Assembly (NCBI GenBank): GCA_043810515.1
Contig: JBDRNZ010000015.1
Location: 1 to 19,318 of the forward strand
DNA: 19,318 bases
Source: WJKQ01 sp043810515
GTDB lineage: Bacteria > Patescibacteriota > Gracilibacteria > UBA1369 > LOWO2-01-FULL-3
Direction: 5' to 3'
Of the stretch, positions 1-6,348 are shown in pieces (the stretch's first letter is position 1; each line of letters starts with the position of its first letter). The translations under genes were made by a program, and so were the position numbers. The notes beneath the pieces were generated by a model. It was not told where the DNA came from and did no database searches. It saw nothing but the letters and a program-made list of their open reading frames with translations.

Positions 1-218
1 GTTTGAACATTAGAATCAACAGCAACCGCAGCATCTGCAACAATAGCATCCTCTTCATCCAACTTCTCTCCAGCCAACTCCTCTTCAAGAGCAGCTCTTT
101 GTGCAGCACGCTCTCTCTTGCGAGCCTCGGCTTCTGCCAGACTTTCCTGATAACGTAAGTATGCTTTTGCCGCTAATTCATCCACACGATCACAACCAGG
201 AGCATATTCAATAGTCAT
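1..218 (-). CDS. Unknown coiled-coil protein, N-terminal part (cut by left edge)
   Basis: The reverse strand is open from an ATG at 218-216 to the left edge, giving 72 residues that begin MTIEYAPGCDRVDELAAKAY. From about residue 20 to 50 the chain is rich in Glu, Ala, Arg and Lys (AEAEARKRERAAQRA), as in a charged helix or coiled coil. An acidic, Ala/Val-rich stretch follows. There is no signal peptide or membrane segment in the visible part. A TATAAT box on the minus strand (239-234) lies 15 bases upstream of the start, which supports a real gene. Codons such as GCT, GGT and CGT are frequent, as in the HU gene at the other end of the window, and this may mean high expression. I do not recognise the family and the C-terminal part is missing. 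Confidence 0.6.
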   Translation of the reverse strand, partial: MTIEYAPGCDRVDELAAKAYLRYQESLAEAEARKRERAAQRAALEEELAGEKLDEEDAIVADAAVAVDSNVQ

Positions 219-233
219 ATTTAGATTTATTAA

Positions 234-239
234 ATTATA
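234..239 (-). promoter_or_regulatory. -10 box (TATAAT) for the left-edge gene
   Basis: A perfect TATAAT on the minus strand lies 15 bases before the ATG at 218. No good -35 is found at 15-18 bases. A TTGACA on the minus strand at 279-274 is 34 bases away, too far to pair with it. The call rests on the -10 alone. Confidence 0.4.
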
Positions 240-325
240 AAAAGGAGCTTATCCTCGCACCTTTCTCAGGATTTGTCAACCCCAGCTCTATCTTAATTCT
301 CTTTCCGCTGGTAAAATCAAAAACA

Positions 326-1048
326 ATGAAAGACCACCCAAAAGTAAAAATAGGTAATGGGGACAAAAACTATAACTGGCTGCCGGATTTTGTATATGCG
401 GGAATAGACGGCTCAGTCACAACATTCGCAGTCGTGGCCGGAGTAGTCGGAGCTTCACTTTCCACGACAGTAATCCTTATCCTTGGTTTTGCGAATATTT
501 TCGCGGACGCATTTTCAATGTCCACAGGCAAATACCTCAGCGACAAATCAAACAAAGAAATTTATAAAAGAATAGAGGAAATTGAATTCAGGCATCTGAA
601 AGAAAAAACCAAAGTTGAAAAAGAGGAAGTGCGGGAAATTCTCAAAAAATACGGATTCAAAGGCAAAAATCTCGAAACCGCAACCGAAACAATCACCTCA
701 AACCCGAAAGCCTGGGTCGATCTCATGATGAGAAACGAATTCAAAATGTGCCGCGAGAGCGTACATCCCATGAAAGGAGCCATAACAACATTCGTGTCAT
801 TCGTGGCGGTCGGATTTATCCCGCTAATCGCATACACTTTCAATTCACTCCTGAAACTCTCCCAATCCGCTCTTTTTATAACAACATGCGTCGCGACACT
901 CTCCGCTCTATTCATGGTTGGCGCGATAAAATCAAAATTTTCGCCAAAAAACTGGTTCATCTCCGGCCTTGAAACAGTATTGATCGGAGGACTGGCGGCA
1001 AGTATAGCCTACCTTACGGGAGTTTTTCTAAAATACCTGATCGGATAA
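326..1048 (+). CDS. VIT1/CCC1-family iron/manganese transporter
   Basis: A 240-aa protein of the VIT family, whose members move Fe2+ or Mn2+ across membranes, usually by H+ exchange. The family signature in TM1 is clear: DGSVTTFAVVAGVVGA at about 28-43, followed by FADAFSMSTGKYLS at about 59-72 in TM2. A cytosolic, Glu-rich metal-binding helical region (about 73-148, with EIEFRHLKEK and EEVREIL) separates TM1-2 from three further membrane spans (about 152-172, 182-202, 210-236). The length is typical of bacterial VIT proteins. The ATG at 326 sits about 8 bases behind a TAAAAT box (312-317), so the mRNA may be leaderless; there is no Shine-Dalgarno. The next gene begins 3 bases after the stop, so the two are probably co-transcribed. 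Iron versus manganese preference cannot be read from the sequence. Confidence 0.9.
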   Translation: MKDHPKVKIGNGDKNYNWLPDFVYAGIDGSVTTFAVVAGVVGASLSTTVILILGFANIFADAFSMSTGKYLSDKSNKEIYKRIEEIEFRHLKEKTKVEKEEVREILKKYGFKGKNLETATETITSNPKAWVDLMMRNEFKMCRESVHPMKGAITTFVSFVAVGFIPLIAYTFNSLLKLSQSALFITTCVATLSALFMVGAIKSKFSPKNWFISGLETVLIGGLAASIAYLTGVFLKYLIG

Positions 1049-1051
1049 ATT

Positions 1052-1258
1052 ATGATTAAGATGACGCTACGCATAATTGTGGGGACATTTTCCATTGTTC
1101 TGGGAATAATAGGATTTCTCATACCTTTTATGCCGGGCTGGCTACTGGTGTTTTTTGGAATAATATTAATAAGCCCGCATCACGGAAAAAGAGTAATATC
1201 GTGGGTTAAACAAAAAATCTTCCGCATGAAAACAGTGAAAGAAGTGGAAAATAAATAA
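1052..1258 (+). CDS. Small PGPGW-like membrane protein
   Basis: A 68-aa protein with one long hydrophobic hairpin: IIVGTFSIVLGIIGFLIPFMPGWLLVFFGIILI (split here at the PFMPGW turn, about residue 25-30), then a basic tail (HHGKRVISWVKQKIFR). Short bacterial membrane proteins with a Pro-Gly-Trp turn between two spans belong to the PGPGW family of unknown function, and the match is by pattern only. The gene starts 3 bases after the VIT stop, so it is likely the second gene of a two-gene operon. A second in-frame ATG at 1061 would shorten it by 3 residues. The role is unknown; the basic C-terminus should face the cytoplasm by the positive-inside rule. Confidence 0.7.
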   Translation: MIKMTLRIIVGTFSIVLGIIGFLIPFMPGWLLVFFGIILISPHHGKRVISWVKQKIFRMKTVKEVENK

Positions 1259-1551
1259 AATAACTTTTGTTGCTGCCCTTTTGTTGCTGCTCCACTTTGC
1301 CGTTGCGGCCTTTTAAACTGAGCCCCCAGGATAACCAGGTGAGTGCCCTTGTTTTCCCCGCCACGGCAGAGAAAATATATTGGGCTCTCATAAGGCATTT
1401 GATAGAGAGAGTTGTAAAGACTCTGACAAACAGAGTAGAGCATGGCCATACTACTCTATCTCAATCGCCATGTAAAGGCTTGTGCAAGCCACTATCGAGG
1501 CGTGTCGCGGTACGACATAGCGCGTTATCATTCGCCTGCACACCACTATAT
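1259..1551. other. Intergenic region rich in hairpins, unidentified
   Basis: A 293-base stretch between two convergent genes. It opens with a tandem 14-base repeat. From about 1385 on it holds a chain of short perfect stems: CTCTC/GAGAG (1385-1389 with 1405-1409), AGAGT/ACTCT (1408-1412 with 1420-1424), AGAGTAG/CTACTCT (1432-1438 with 1451-1457, loop containing ATGGCCAT), GGCTT/AAGCC (1477-1481 with 1486-1490), and TGTCG/CGACA (1503-1507 with 1513-1517). The last is enclosed by AGGCG/CGCCT (1498-1502 with 1533-1537). The first two stems share bases and would be alternatives. I looked for RNase P, tmRNA and SRP RNA signatures on both strands and saw none. It could be a non-coding RNA, a relic of an element, or a complex transcript end. 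Confidence 0.45.
1264..1290. repeat. Two tandem copies of CTTTTGTTGCTGC
   Basis: The 13-base word CTTTTGTTGCTGC occurs at 1264-1276 and again at 1278-1290, one base apart (period 14). A degenerate third copy may follow (CTTTGCCGTTGCGG from about 1295). It begins 6 bases after the end of the small membrane protein gene. Function unknown. Confidence 0.7.
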
Positions 1552-2187
1552 CTACGTACCCAACAACAAAACTGTGCTTATCACGTTATGCAGAAAGCCC
1601 ATCACGTACTGAAAAACTGAGAATCCAAAAATCTGACCCGCAATAAAAACATCAATCAGAATTATCGCAATAAAATATTTTGCCCCATTCGCAAGAAATC
1701 TGTCGTATCCGCGATACCATTTTTTTGGAATAACAAGACCGACAATTTTTGAACCATCAAGCGGCGGAAACGGAAAAAGATTAAAAATTCCCAGAAAAAT
1801 ACTCACATGAAAAATATACTGAATAATAGTAAGCAGCACGTCCGGCATGTACTGGCCGAGATATTTCCACGGCAAAACAACCGCAAACGCCAGCAGAAAA
1901 TTTGACATCGGCCCGGCCAACGCGGTCAAAGCGCTGTCGCGCACCGGATTTTTAAAATTAGCCGGATTTATCGGAACGGGCTTACCCCAGCCTATCCTCT
2001 GCGTCAGCAAAAAAACGATACTGCCAACCGGATCCAGATGCGGAATTGGATTTAAAGTCATCCTGCCCCTGAGTTTTGCGGTCGGATCACCAAGGTAATA
2101 CGCCACAAGAGCATGTGACGCCTCGTGCACCGTCAAAACCACAATAAGCGCAACAATAAAAAACAAAAATGAAATAATATCGCTCAT
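1552..2187 (-). CDS. M50 site-2 protease family membrane metalloprotease
   Basis: A 211-aa integral membrane zinc protease. The zinc motif HEASH is at residues 21-25 in the first membrane span (FIVALIVVLTVHEASH). The third ligand motif, PLDGS, is at 142-146 after NLFPFPP, matching the N/PxDG motif of M50 peptidases. The conserved middle section HLDPVGSIVFLL and INPANFKNPVRDSALTALAGPMSN is also present. Such short members, without a PDZ domain, are common in small-genome bacteria; substrates are unknown but S2Ps cut transmembrane regulators or signal-peptide remnants. I start at ATG 2187 (MSDIISFLFF). A longer frame would run back through the tRNA-Ser gene and is not credible. Its 3' end borders the hairpin-rich region. 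The stop is TAG. Confidence 0.88.
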   Translation of the reverse strand: MSDIISFLFFIVALIVVLTVHEASHALVAYYLGDPTAKLRGRMTLNPIPHLDPVGSIVFLLTQRIGWGKPVPINPANFKNPVRDSALTALAGPMSNFLLAFAVVLPWKYLGQYMPDVLLTIIQYIFHVSIFLGIFNLFPFPPLDGSKIVGLVIPKKWYRGYDRFLANGAKYFIAIILIDVFIAGQIFGFSVFQYVMGFLHNVISTVLLLGT

Positions 2188-2228
2188 GTTTTTAAAATGC
2201 CATAAAGCCCTTTTGATAACAAGAGCCT

Positions 2229-2258
2229 TTGCCTTCACGGCCTCGCCCATGTTATAAA
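2229..2258 (+). promoter_or_regulatory. Promoter for tRNA-Ser(GGA)
   Basis: TTGCCT (2229-2234), an 18-base spacer, then TATAAA (2253-2258). This predicts transcription starting near 2265, about 8 bases before the mature tRNA 5' end. It is inferred from consensus only. Confidence 0.5.
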
Positions 2259-2272
2259 TCAGACACAAAAAT

Positions 2273-2362
2273 GGAGAGATGGCCGAGTGGCTGAAGGCGC
2301 ACGCTTGGAAAGCGTGTTTACAGGAAACTGTGACGGGGGTTCGAATCCCCCTCTCTCCGCCA
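2273..2362 (+). tRNA. tRNA-Ser, anticodon GGA
   Basis: A class II tRNA with acceptor stem GGAGAGA (2273-2279) paired to TCTCTCC (2352-2358), discriminator G2359 and encoded CCA (2360-2362). The anticodon stem CACGC/GCGTG holds the loop TTGGAAA with anticodon GGA at 2307-2309, reading UCC and UCU serine codons. The long variable arm contains ACAG-GAAA-CTGT, typical of serine tRNA. The T arm has GGTTCGAATCC. The last 29 bases (2334-2362) are identical to those of the second tRNA-Ser at 5311-5339. It is divergent from the M50 gene and forms the left border of the polyamine genes. Confidence 0.97.
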
Positions 2363-2373
2363 GAAAAATTCCA

Positions 2374-2401
2374 TTGCAACTTCGTGAGATCTTTTTATAA
2401 T
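2374..2401 (+). promoter_or_regulatory. Promoter for the arginine decarboxylase gene
   Basis: TTGCAA (2374-2379), a 16-base spacer and a perfect TATAAT (2396-2401). The predicted start is near 2408, leaving a leader of about 35 bases before the ATG at 2443. It lies 12 bases behind the tRNA 3' end, so the gene need not depend on tRNA read-through. Confidence 0.6.
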
Positions 2402-2442
2402 GGAAGCCATTCCGTTTTTTTCAGTTTAATAATCTTTCAAAA

Positions 2443-2994
2443 ATGTTAATTCCAAAGAAAATGTTTTTAACCAAAGGAGTCGGCGTAAACAAAGACCGTT
2501 TGGCTTCTTTCGAGGCGGCACTTCGTGACGCCGGAGTTGAAAAATGCAACCTCGTTTACGTATCAAGTATTCTTCCTCCGGAATGTAAAATCATTTCAAA
2601 AGAAGAAGGATTAAAATATCTGAGCGCGGGCCAGGTAACCTTCTGCGTGATGGCACGAACCGAAGGACAGGAACCGAATCGTCTAATGTCAGCCGCTATC
2701 GGCGTTGCGATTCCGACAAACAGACAAAACCAGTACGGCTACCTTTCCGAACATCATTCATTTGGCGAAACCGCAAAAAAATCCGGCGACTATGCCGAAG
2801 ATCTTGCAGCCACAATGCTCGCGACAACTTTGGGAATTGAATTTGATCCGAACCAGGCATGGGAGGAAAGAGAACAGATCTACAAAACAAGCGGCAATAT
2901 TTTCAAAACAACAAACATTTGTCAGTCAGCCGAGGGAAATAAAGACGGACTCTGGACAACTGTAATTTCCGCCGCCGTTTTTATCGAGGAATAA
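2443..2994 (+). CDS. pdaD: Pyruvoyl-dependent arginine decarboxylase
   Basis: A 183-aa proenzyme that decarboxylates L-arginine to agmatine, using a pyruvoyl group made by self-cleavage instead of pyridoxal phosphate. The cleavage motif is visible as LVYVSSILPP; cleavage is expected between Ser41 and Ser42, turning Ser42 into the pyruvoyl group of the large chain. The surrounding family features are present (IPKKMFLTKGVG at the N-terminus, MARTEGQEPNRLMSAAIGVAIP, and EHHSFGET). The length fits the archaeal and bacterial PvlArgDC family. It should be cytosolic and oligomeric. It lies in a cassette with agmatinase and a deoxyhypusine-synthase-like enzyme, so the pathway continues to putrescine and a longer polyamine. 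Its stop lies 5 bases from the stop of the convergent agmatinase. No Shine-Dalgarno is present. Confidence 0.95.
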   Translation: MLIPKKMFLTKGVGVNKDRLASFEAALRDAGVEKCNLVYVSSILPPECKIISKEEGLKYLSAGQVTFCVMARTEGQEPNRLMSAAIGVAIPTNRQNQYGYLSEHHSFGETAKKSGDYAEDLAATMLATTLGIEFDPNQAWEEREQIYKTSGNIFKTTNICQSAEGNKDGLWTTVISAAVFIEE

Positions 2995-2999
2995 AAACT

Positions 3000-4055
3000 T
3001 CAGGACACAAGCCCGCAAAGCCTATACAACGCCCGCATCCCGACATTCGCGTCCCATTCGTCATTTTTACCGGGCGCAACTTCGCAAAGATCGCATCCGA
3101 TAATTTTCCGTCCACTCTCGACAATTCTTTTCAAAAGATAAAACACCTGCTCAAATTCCAGCCCGCCCGGCACAGGAGTTCCAGTATGCGGACAAAGCGC
3201 CGGATTCAAAACATCAATATCAAAACTCACGTAAACTTTTTTCGAGAGAGTTTTCAAAATTTCACGGCAGGTTTTTTCGAACGACACTCCCCTATATTCG
3301 CGCCGCTTAAGCTCGCGGTCGGTAAAAGCGGTCATACGCCCGCGATGCCGTGCAATCATAGCAGCTTCTTTTTGTGAATAATCACGCAAACCAACCGCAG
3401 TCCATTTTTCAACCTGCGGCAGTTTCAAAGCATTAAACTGAATCGATGCGTGAGAAAATTCAAAACCTTCATAAGCCTCGCGCAGATCGGCATGGGCATC
3501 AAGATGAAGCATTGAGTATCGCGGATGAATTTCACCAAGCGCCTGCATCAGGCCGAAAGGCACGCTGTGATCCCCCCCGAGAACAATCACAGATTTTCCG
3601 GCACTCAGCCATTTTTTGGAATGTGTCCTGACCCACTCATTAAGATCCGCACATGCGGAATTTACTTTTTTGCACAAAGATTTAATCTCCGCACTTTTGC
3701 CCGTTCCTCCATTCGCAAAATGCGACATGATTTTTTTCGCCATCTTTCCATATTTCCGGCTGTCACGAATCACATCGGAAGAACCCGGCTCCATAAAAAT
3801 TCCCCGTTTCCATACATCCGAAAAATCCTCATCATAAAGGTCAAGCTGAGCAGAAGCTTCAAGAATAGCCGCAGGCCCGTTTTCAGCACCCGAACCGTAA
3901 GACGTGGTCACCTCCCACGGCACCGGCACGACAATAACTTCCGATTCCTCAGCCGTAAAAGGCAGCCCGAAAATATTGCCGTTTTGCACGGCGGGCGCTT
4001 CCGGATCAAAAGCGGCAATTTTACGTTTCCTGCTTTGTGAGGCAGTTTTTTTCAT
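3000..4055 (-). CDS. speB: Agmatinase (ureohydrolase family)
   Basis: A 351-aa binuclear manganese ureohydrolase that would split agmatine into putrescine and urea. Metal-ligand motifs are complete: GGDHS (160-164), DAHAD (186-190) and SFDIDVLNP (277-285), with EVAP at 325-328 near the C-terminus. The family also contains arginase and guanidinobutyrase; agmatinase is chosen because an arginine decarboxylase gene lies next to it. There is an insertion of about 50 residues (roughly 95-145 in this numbering), rich in Lys and Ser, before the metal core. Upstream in-frame ATGs at 4076 and 4097 exist. I chose 4055 because a strong promoter (TTGCAT-17-TATACT) places the transcript start about one base before it. 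The stop is TGA, 5 bases from the pdaD stop; reading through it would run antisense into pdaD. Confidence 0.9.
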   Translation of the reverse strand: MKKTASQSRKRKIAAFDPEAPAVQNGNIFGLPFTAEESEVIVVPVPWEVTTSYGSGAENGPAAILEASAQLDLYDEDFSDVWKRGIFMEPGSSDVIRDSRKYGKMAKKIMSHFANGGTGKSAEIKSLCKKVNSACADLNEWVRTHSKKWLSAGKSVIVLGGDHSVPFGLMQALGEIHPRYSMLHLDAHADLREAYEGFEFSHASIQFNALKLPQVEKWTAVGLRDYSQKEAAMIARHRGRMTAFTDRELKRREYRGVSFEKTCREILKTLSKKVYVSFDIDVLNPALCPHTGTPVPGGLEFEQVFYLLKRIVESGRKIIGCDLCEVAPGKNDEWDANVGMRALYRLCGLVS

Positions 4056-4062
4056 GAAAGAA

Positions 4063-4091
4063 AGTATAGCGTTCATTGATTTTTTATGCAA
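4063..4091 (-). promoter_or_regulatory. Promoter for agmatinase, predicted leaderless
   Basis: On the minus strand, TTGCAT (4091-4086), a 17-base spacer and TATACT (4068-4063). A start 7 bases downstream falls at about 4056, next to the ATG at 4055-4053. The spacing implies a leaderless mRNA and decides between the three possible start codons. Confidence 0.55.
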
Positions 4092-4133
4092 AATCATCCA
4101 AAATGCACATTGTTTATTTCACCAAAATTATTC

Positions 4134-5240
4134 ATGCAAAAAGCAAAATTCAATCGCCTTTCCAGTCATCTGAAAGCTCACATCACAAATCCGGAAACAA
4201 GCGCAAAAGCCGCCTCCGGCACCCTGAGTTCATCTGTTAAAAAAAGCCGCACACCGCTGACGACTTTCGCGGAGCGTTCATTGACCCACTGCAACGGCGG
4301 CTCAACAATGCAGGCCGCTCTCTGGCTCAAAGACCACCTCAAAAAAGGAGGAAAACTTATGGTGACTTTGGCCGGGGCACTCAGCTCTTTTGAAATCGGC
4401 GTCATGCTCGCTGACCTGATTCGCAAAGACAAAGTTCATATAATCTCCGCGACCGGCGCGAATCACGAAGAATCCTATTACCGCTACGCGGCACATTCAC
4501 ACTACGCATACATTCCGCGCTACACAGAGCTGACACCCGCAGACGAGGCTGAACTCCGCGACGCGGGACTTCGCCGGATAACAGACACTTTCCTGCCCGA
4601 AGACGAAAGCGTGCGCATCATGGAGCCTCATCTTTTGAAAATGTGGAAAGACGCGCAGAAATCAGGCAAACGCTACTTCCCGCACGAATATTTCCGCAGA
4701 CTTTTTTCGGAAAATCTCATAAAACCGGATAAAGGCACAAACGTTGACGACTGCTGGACATACGCGGCATACAAAAAAAACATCCCGATCATAATCCCAG
4801 GTTTCGAAGACTCGACAATGGGAAATATCTTCGCAAGCTATTGCTACAGCGGCAAACATCGCAAGGACAAAAAAGTCGTCCTCGACCAGAACGTCATGAA
4901 GACCGGACTGGAATATTTTGCTTACCTCTACGACTGGTACATGGAAACATCCGCAAAACATCCGGTTGCGTTTTTGCAGCTTGGAGGCGGTATTTCCGGA
5001 GATTTCCCTATCTGCGTCGTACCTTCGCTGAAACACGATCTCGGCCTGCCGCGCATCCGCGACTGGGCGGGATTTATTGAAATCGGATCTTCGCCGATGT
5101 CGTATGGTTCTTATTCCGGCGCCGGTGGAAAAGAAAAAATAACATGGGACAAGCTTTCACCGCAAAGCTATTATCAGATTATTCAGAGCGACGTGACTGT
5201 AGCATTTCCCTGGATTGCAGCCGTCCTGCTGGACCTGTAA
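4134..5240 (+). CDS. speY: Deoxyhypusine synthase-like homospermidine synthase (SpeY type)
   Basis: A 368-aa member of the deoxyhypusine synthase family (NAD-dependent transfer of an aminobutyl group from a polyamine). The Rossmann-type core is recognisable: GGKLMVTLAGALSSFEIG, IISATGANHEES, IPIIIPGFEDSTMGN and LQLGGGISGDFP. The active-site lysine of eukaryotic DHS (SWGK) corresponds to TWDK, Lys340 here. Bacteria lack eIF5A, and cyanobacterial DHS-like SpeY, encoded near arginine decarboxylase and agmatinase, makes homospermidine from putrescine. The same neighbours here support that role, or an unknown amine product. The C-terminal region GDFPICVVPSLKHDLG is the bacterial variant of the eukaryotic GGGVVKHH segment. 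I start at ATG 4134; an ATG at 4086 would overlap the agmatinase promoter. The stop is 9 bases before the tRNA-Ser(CGA). Confidence 0.85.
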   Translation: MQKAKFNRLSSHLKAHITNPETSAKAASGTLSSSVKKSRTPLTTFAERSLTHCNGGSTMQAALWLKDHLKKGGKLMVTLAGALSSFEIGVMLADLIRKDKVHIISATGANHEESYYRYAAHSHYAYIPRYTELTPADEAELRDAGLRRITDTFLPEDESVRIMEPHLLKMWKDAQKSGKRYFPHEYFRRLFSENLIKPDKGTNVDDCWTYAAYKKNIPIIIPGFEDSTMGNIFASYCYSGKHRKDKKVVLDQNVMKTGLEYFAYLYDWYMETSAKHPVAFLQLGGGISGDFPICVVPSLKHDLGLPRIRDWAGFIEIGSSPMSYGSYSGAGGKEKITWDKLSPQSYYQIIQSDVTVAFPWIAAVLLDL

Positions 5241-5243
5241 TAT
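5215..5243 (+). promoter_or_regulatory. Possible promoter for tRNA-Ser(CGA), overlapping the end of speY
   Basis: TTGCAG (5215-5220) is followed by TGTAAT (5236-5241, spacer 15) or TAATAT (5238-5243, spacer 17). Either would start transcription within a few bases of the tRNA 5' end at 5250. Both boxes overlap the last codons or stop of speY. Co-transcription with speY is the alternative. Confidence 0.35.
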
Positions 5244-5249
5244 ATACAT

Positions 5250-5339
5250 GGAGAGATGGCCGAGTGGTTGAAGGCGCCGCTCTCGAAAAGCGGTCCCCGG
5301 TTTTCCGGAGCGGGGGTTCGAATCCCCCTCTCTCCGCCA
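5250..5339 (+). tRNA. tRNA-Ser, anticodon CGA
   Basis: A class II tRNA with acceptor stem GGAGAGA (5250-5256) paired to TCTCTCC (5329-5335), discriminator G5336 and encoded CCA (5337-5339). The anticodon stem CCGCT/AGCGG encloses CTCGAAA; the anticodon CGA is at 5284-5286 and reads UCG. The long variable arm (CCCCGGTTTTCCGGAG) confirms serine. The first 17 bases, through GGAGAGATGGCCGAGTGG, and the last 29 bases match the tRNA-Ser at 2273-2362, while the anticodon and variable arms differ. It forms the right border of the polyamine cassette. The antiporter gene starts 26 bases downstream with no visible promoter between. Confidence 0.97.
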
Positions 5340-5365
5340 AAAATTAAAAAATCCAACACCCAAAT

Positions 5366-6325
5366 ATGTTTCTAACAATTATATTACTCCTCCTCGGCCT
5401 GACAATCCTCGTCGGCGGCGCTGAAATTCTGGTGAGAGGTTCGTCTTCCATTTCAAAAAAAGCAGGCATCCCACCTATAGTCATCGGCCTTACAATAGTC
5501 GCCTTTGGAACATCCGCTCCGGAATTGATAGTTAACATTTTTTCCGCAATAAAAGGCACCACGGACATCGCGATTGGAAACATAATCGGCAGCAACATCG
5601 CAAATATTCTTCTGATTCTTGGAATCTCGGCCATGATTTCCGGCCTTGCAATTCAAAAAAACACAACCTGGAAAGAAATCCCATTTGCCACACTCGCAAT
5701 GCTCATTCTCTTTGTGATGGTAAATGACAAAATTCTCGACAACGACTCCGCCAACAGCCTGACGCGCACGGACGGGCTGACTCTGCTGGGATTTTTCGCA
5801 ATTTTTATGTATTACACCATCGAACTCGTCCGCCGAAATCCGTACAAAGAAATGGACGGTATAAAAACATATTCCTATTCCATTTCCATACTTCTGACAA
5901 TCGGTGGACTGATATTTTTGTTTTTGGGAGGACAGTTATTGGTAAATCAGGCCGTAATCCTCGCAAGACTCGCGGGACTTTCCGAAATCATGATCGGTCT
6001 TACGATAGTCGCAGTCGGCACATCACTGCCGGAACTCGCCACCTCAGTTGTCGCGGCAATCAGAGGACAGTCCGACATCGCCGTGGGAAACATAGTCGGC
6101 TCAAACATTTTCAATATCCTTTGGGTACTTGGAATAACAAGTATAATCAGACCTTTGCCGGTCGGTTCCAGCGCGGAAATCGACATACTCGTATGCCTTG
6201 GGGCCACCATAGTACTATTTTTCGCAATGTTCATCGGCGAACGCCACCGCCTCAAAAGATGGCAGGGCGCCTTATTTGTACTTTCCTACATCGCATATAT
6301 AATCTACGTAATCCAGAGAGGATAA
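5366..6325 (+). CDS. CaCA-family sodium/calcium antiporter (YrbG-like)
   Basis: A 319-aa membrane antiporter with the two inverted alpha repeats of the cation/Ca2+ exchanger superfamily. Repeat 1 has IGLTIVAFGTSAPEL (about 40-54) and GNIIGSNIANILLILG (71-86). Repeat 2 has IGLTIVAVGTSLPEL (210-224) and GNIVGSNIFNILWVLG (241-256). The ion-binding glutamates are Glu53 and Glu223. About ten membrane spans are expected, and there is no large cytosolic regulatory loop, as in bacterial YrbG and archaeal NCX. The loop between the halves is short and basic (VRRNPYKEMDG). It would export Ca2+ in exchange for Na+. It begins 26 bases after tRNA-Ser(CGA), probably on the same transcript, and has no Shine-Dalgarno. 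Confidence 0.93.
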   Translation: MFLTIILLLLGLTILVGGAEILVRGSSSISKKAGIPPIVIGLTIVAFGTSAPELIVNIFSAIKGTTDIAIGNIIGSNIANILLILGISAMISGLAIQKNTTWKEIPFATLAMLILFVMVNDKILDNDSANSLTRTDGLTLLGFFAIFMYYTIELVRRNPYKEMDGIKTYSYSISILLTIGGLIFLFLGGQLLVNQAVILARLAGLSEIMIGLTIVAVGTSLPELATSVVAAIRGQSDIAVGNIVGSNIFNILWVLGITSIIRPLPVGSSAEIDILVCLGATIVLFFAMFIGERHRLKRWQGALFVLSYIAYIIYVIQRG

Positions 6326-6348
6326 CTCTTATTTTTTAAACCCAATTT

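Noticed and set aside
274..279. TTGACA on the minus strand as -35 of the left-edge gene
   Set aside because: The spacer to the TATAAT at 239-234 is 34 bases, twice what is needed.
1259..1551. RNase P RNA, tmRNA or SRP RNA
   Set aside because: None of the universal motifs (for example the GAGGAAAGTC and ACAGAA boxes of RNase P, the tRNA-like ends of tmRNA, or the GGAAG/AGCAG apical loop of SRP RNA) were found on either strand.
1267..1620. Open frame of 117 codons on + across the hairpin region
   Set aside because: Cys/His/Arg-rich translation without any recognisable domain; it overlaps the conserved end of the M50 gene and follows the repeat and hairpins rather than a coding pattern.
2188..2379. 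Longer N-terminus for the M50 protease, running through the tRNA-Ser
   Set aside because: The extra residues (GERGIRTPVTVSCKHAF) are the well-known antisense translation of a tRNA-Ser gene. The protease fold starts at MSDIISF.
4086..4133. Earlier ATG (4086) for speY
   Set aside because: It would place the start inside the -35 box of the divergent agmatinase promoter and add 16 residues with no family similarity; 4134 gives a more usual length.
2273..5339. Integrative element with attachment sites
   Set aside because: The tRNA 3' ends do form direct repeats, but there is no integrase, excisionase, transposase or phage gene inside, so I report only a possible recombination-bounded cassette.
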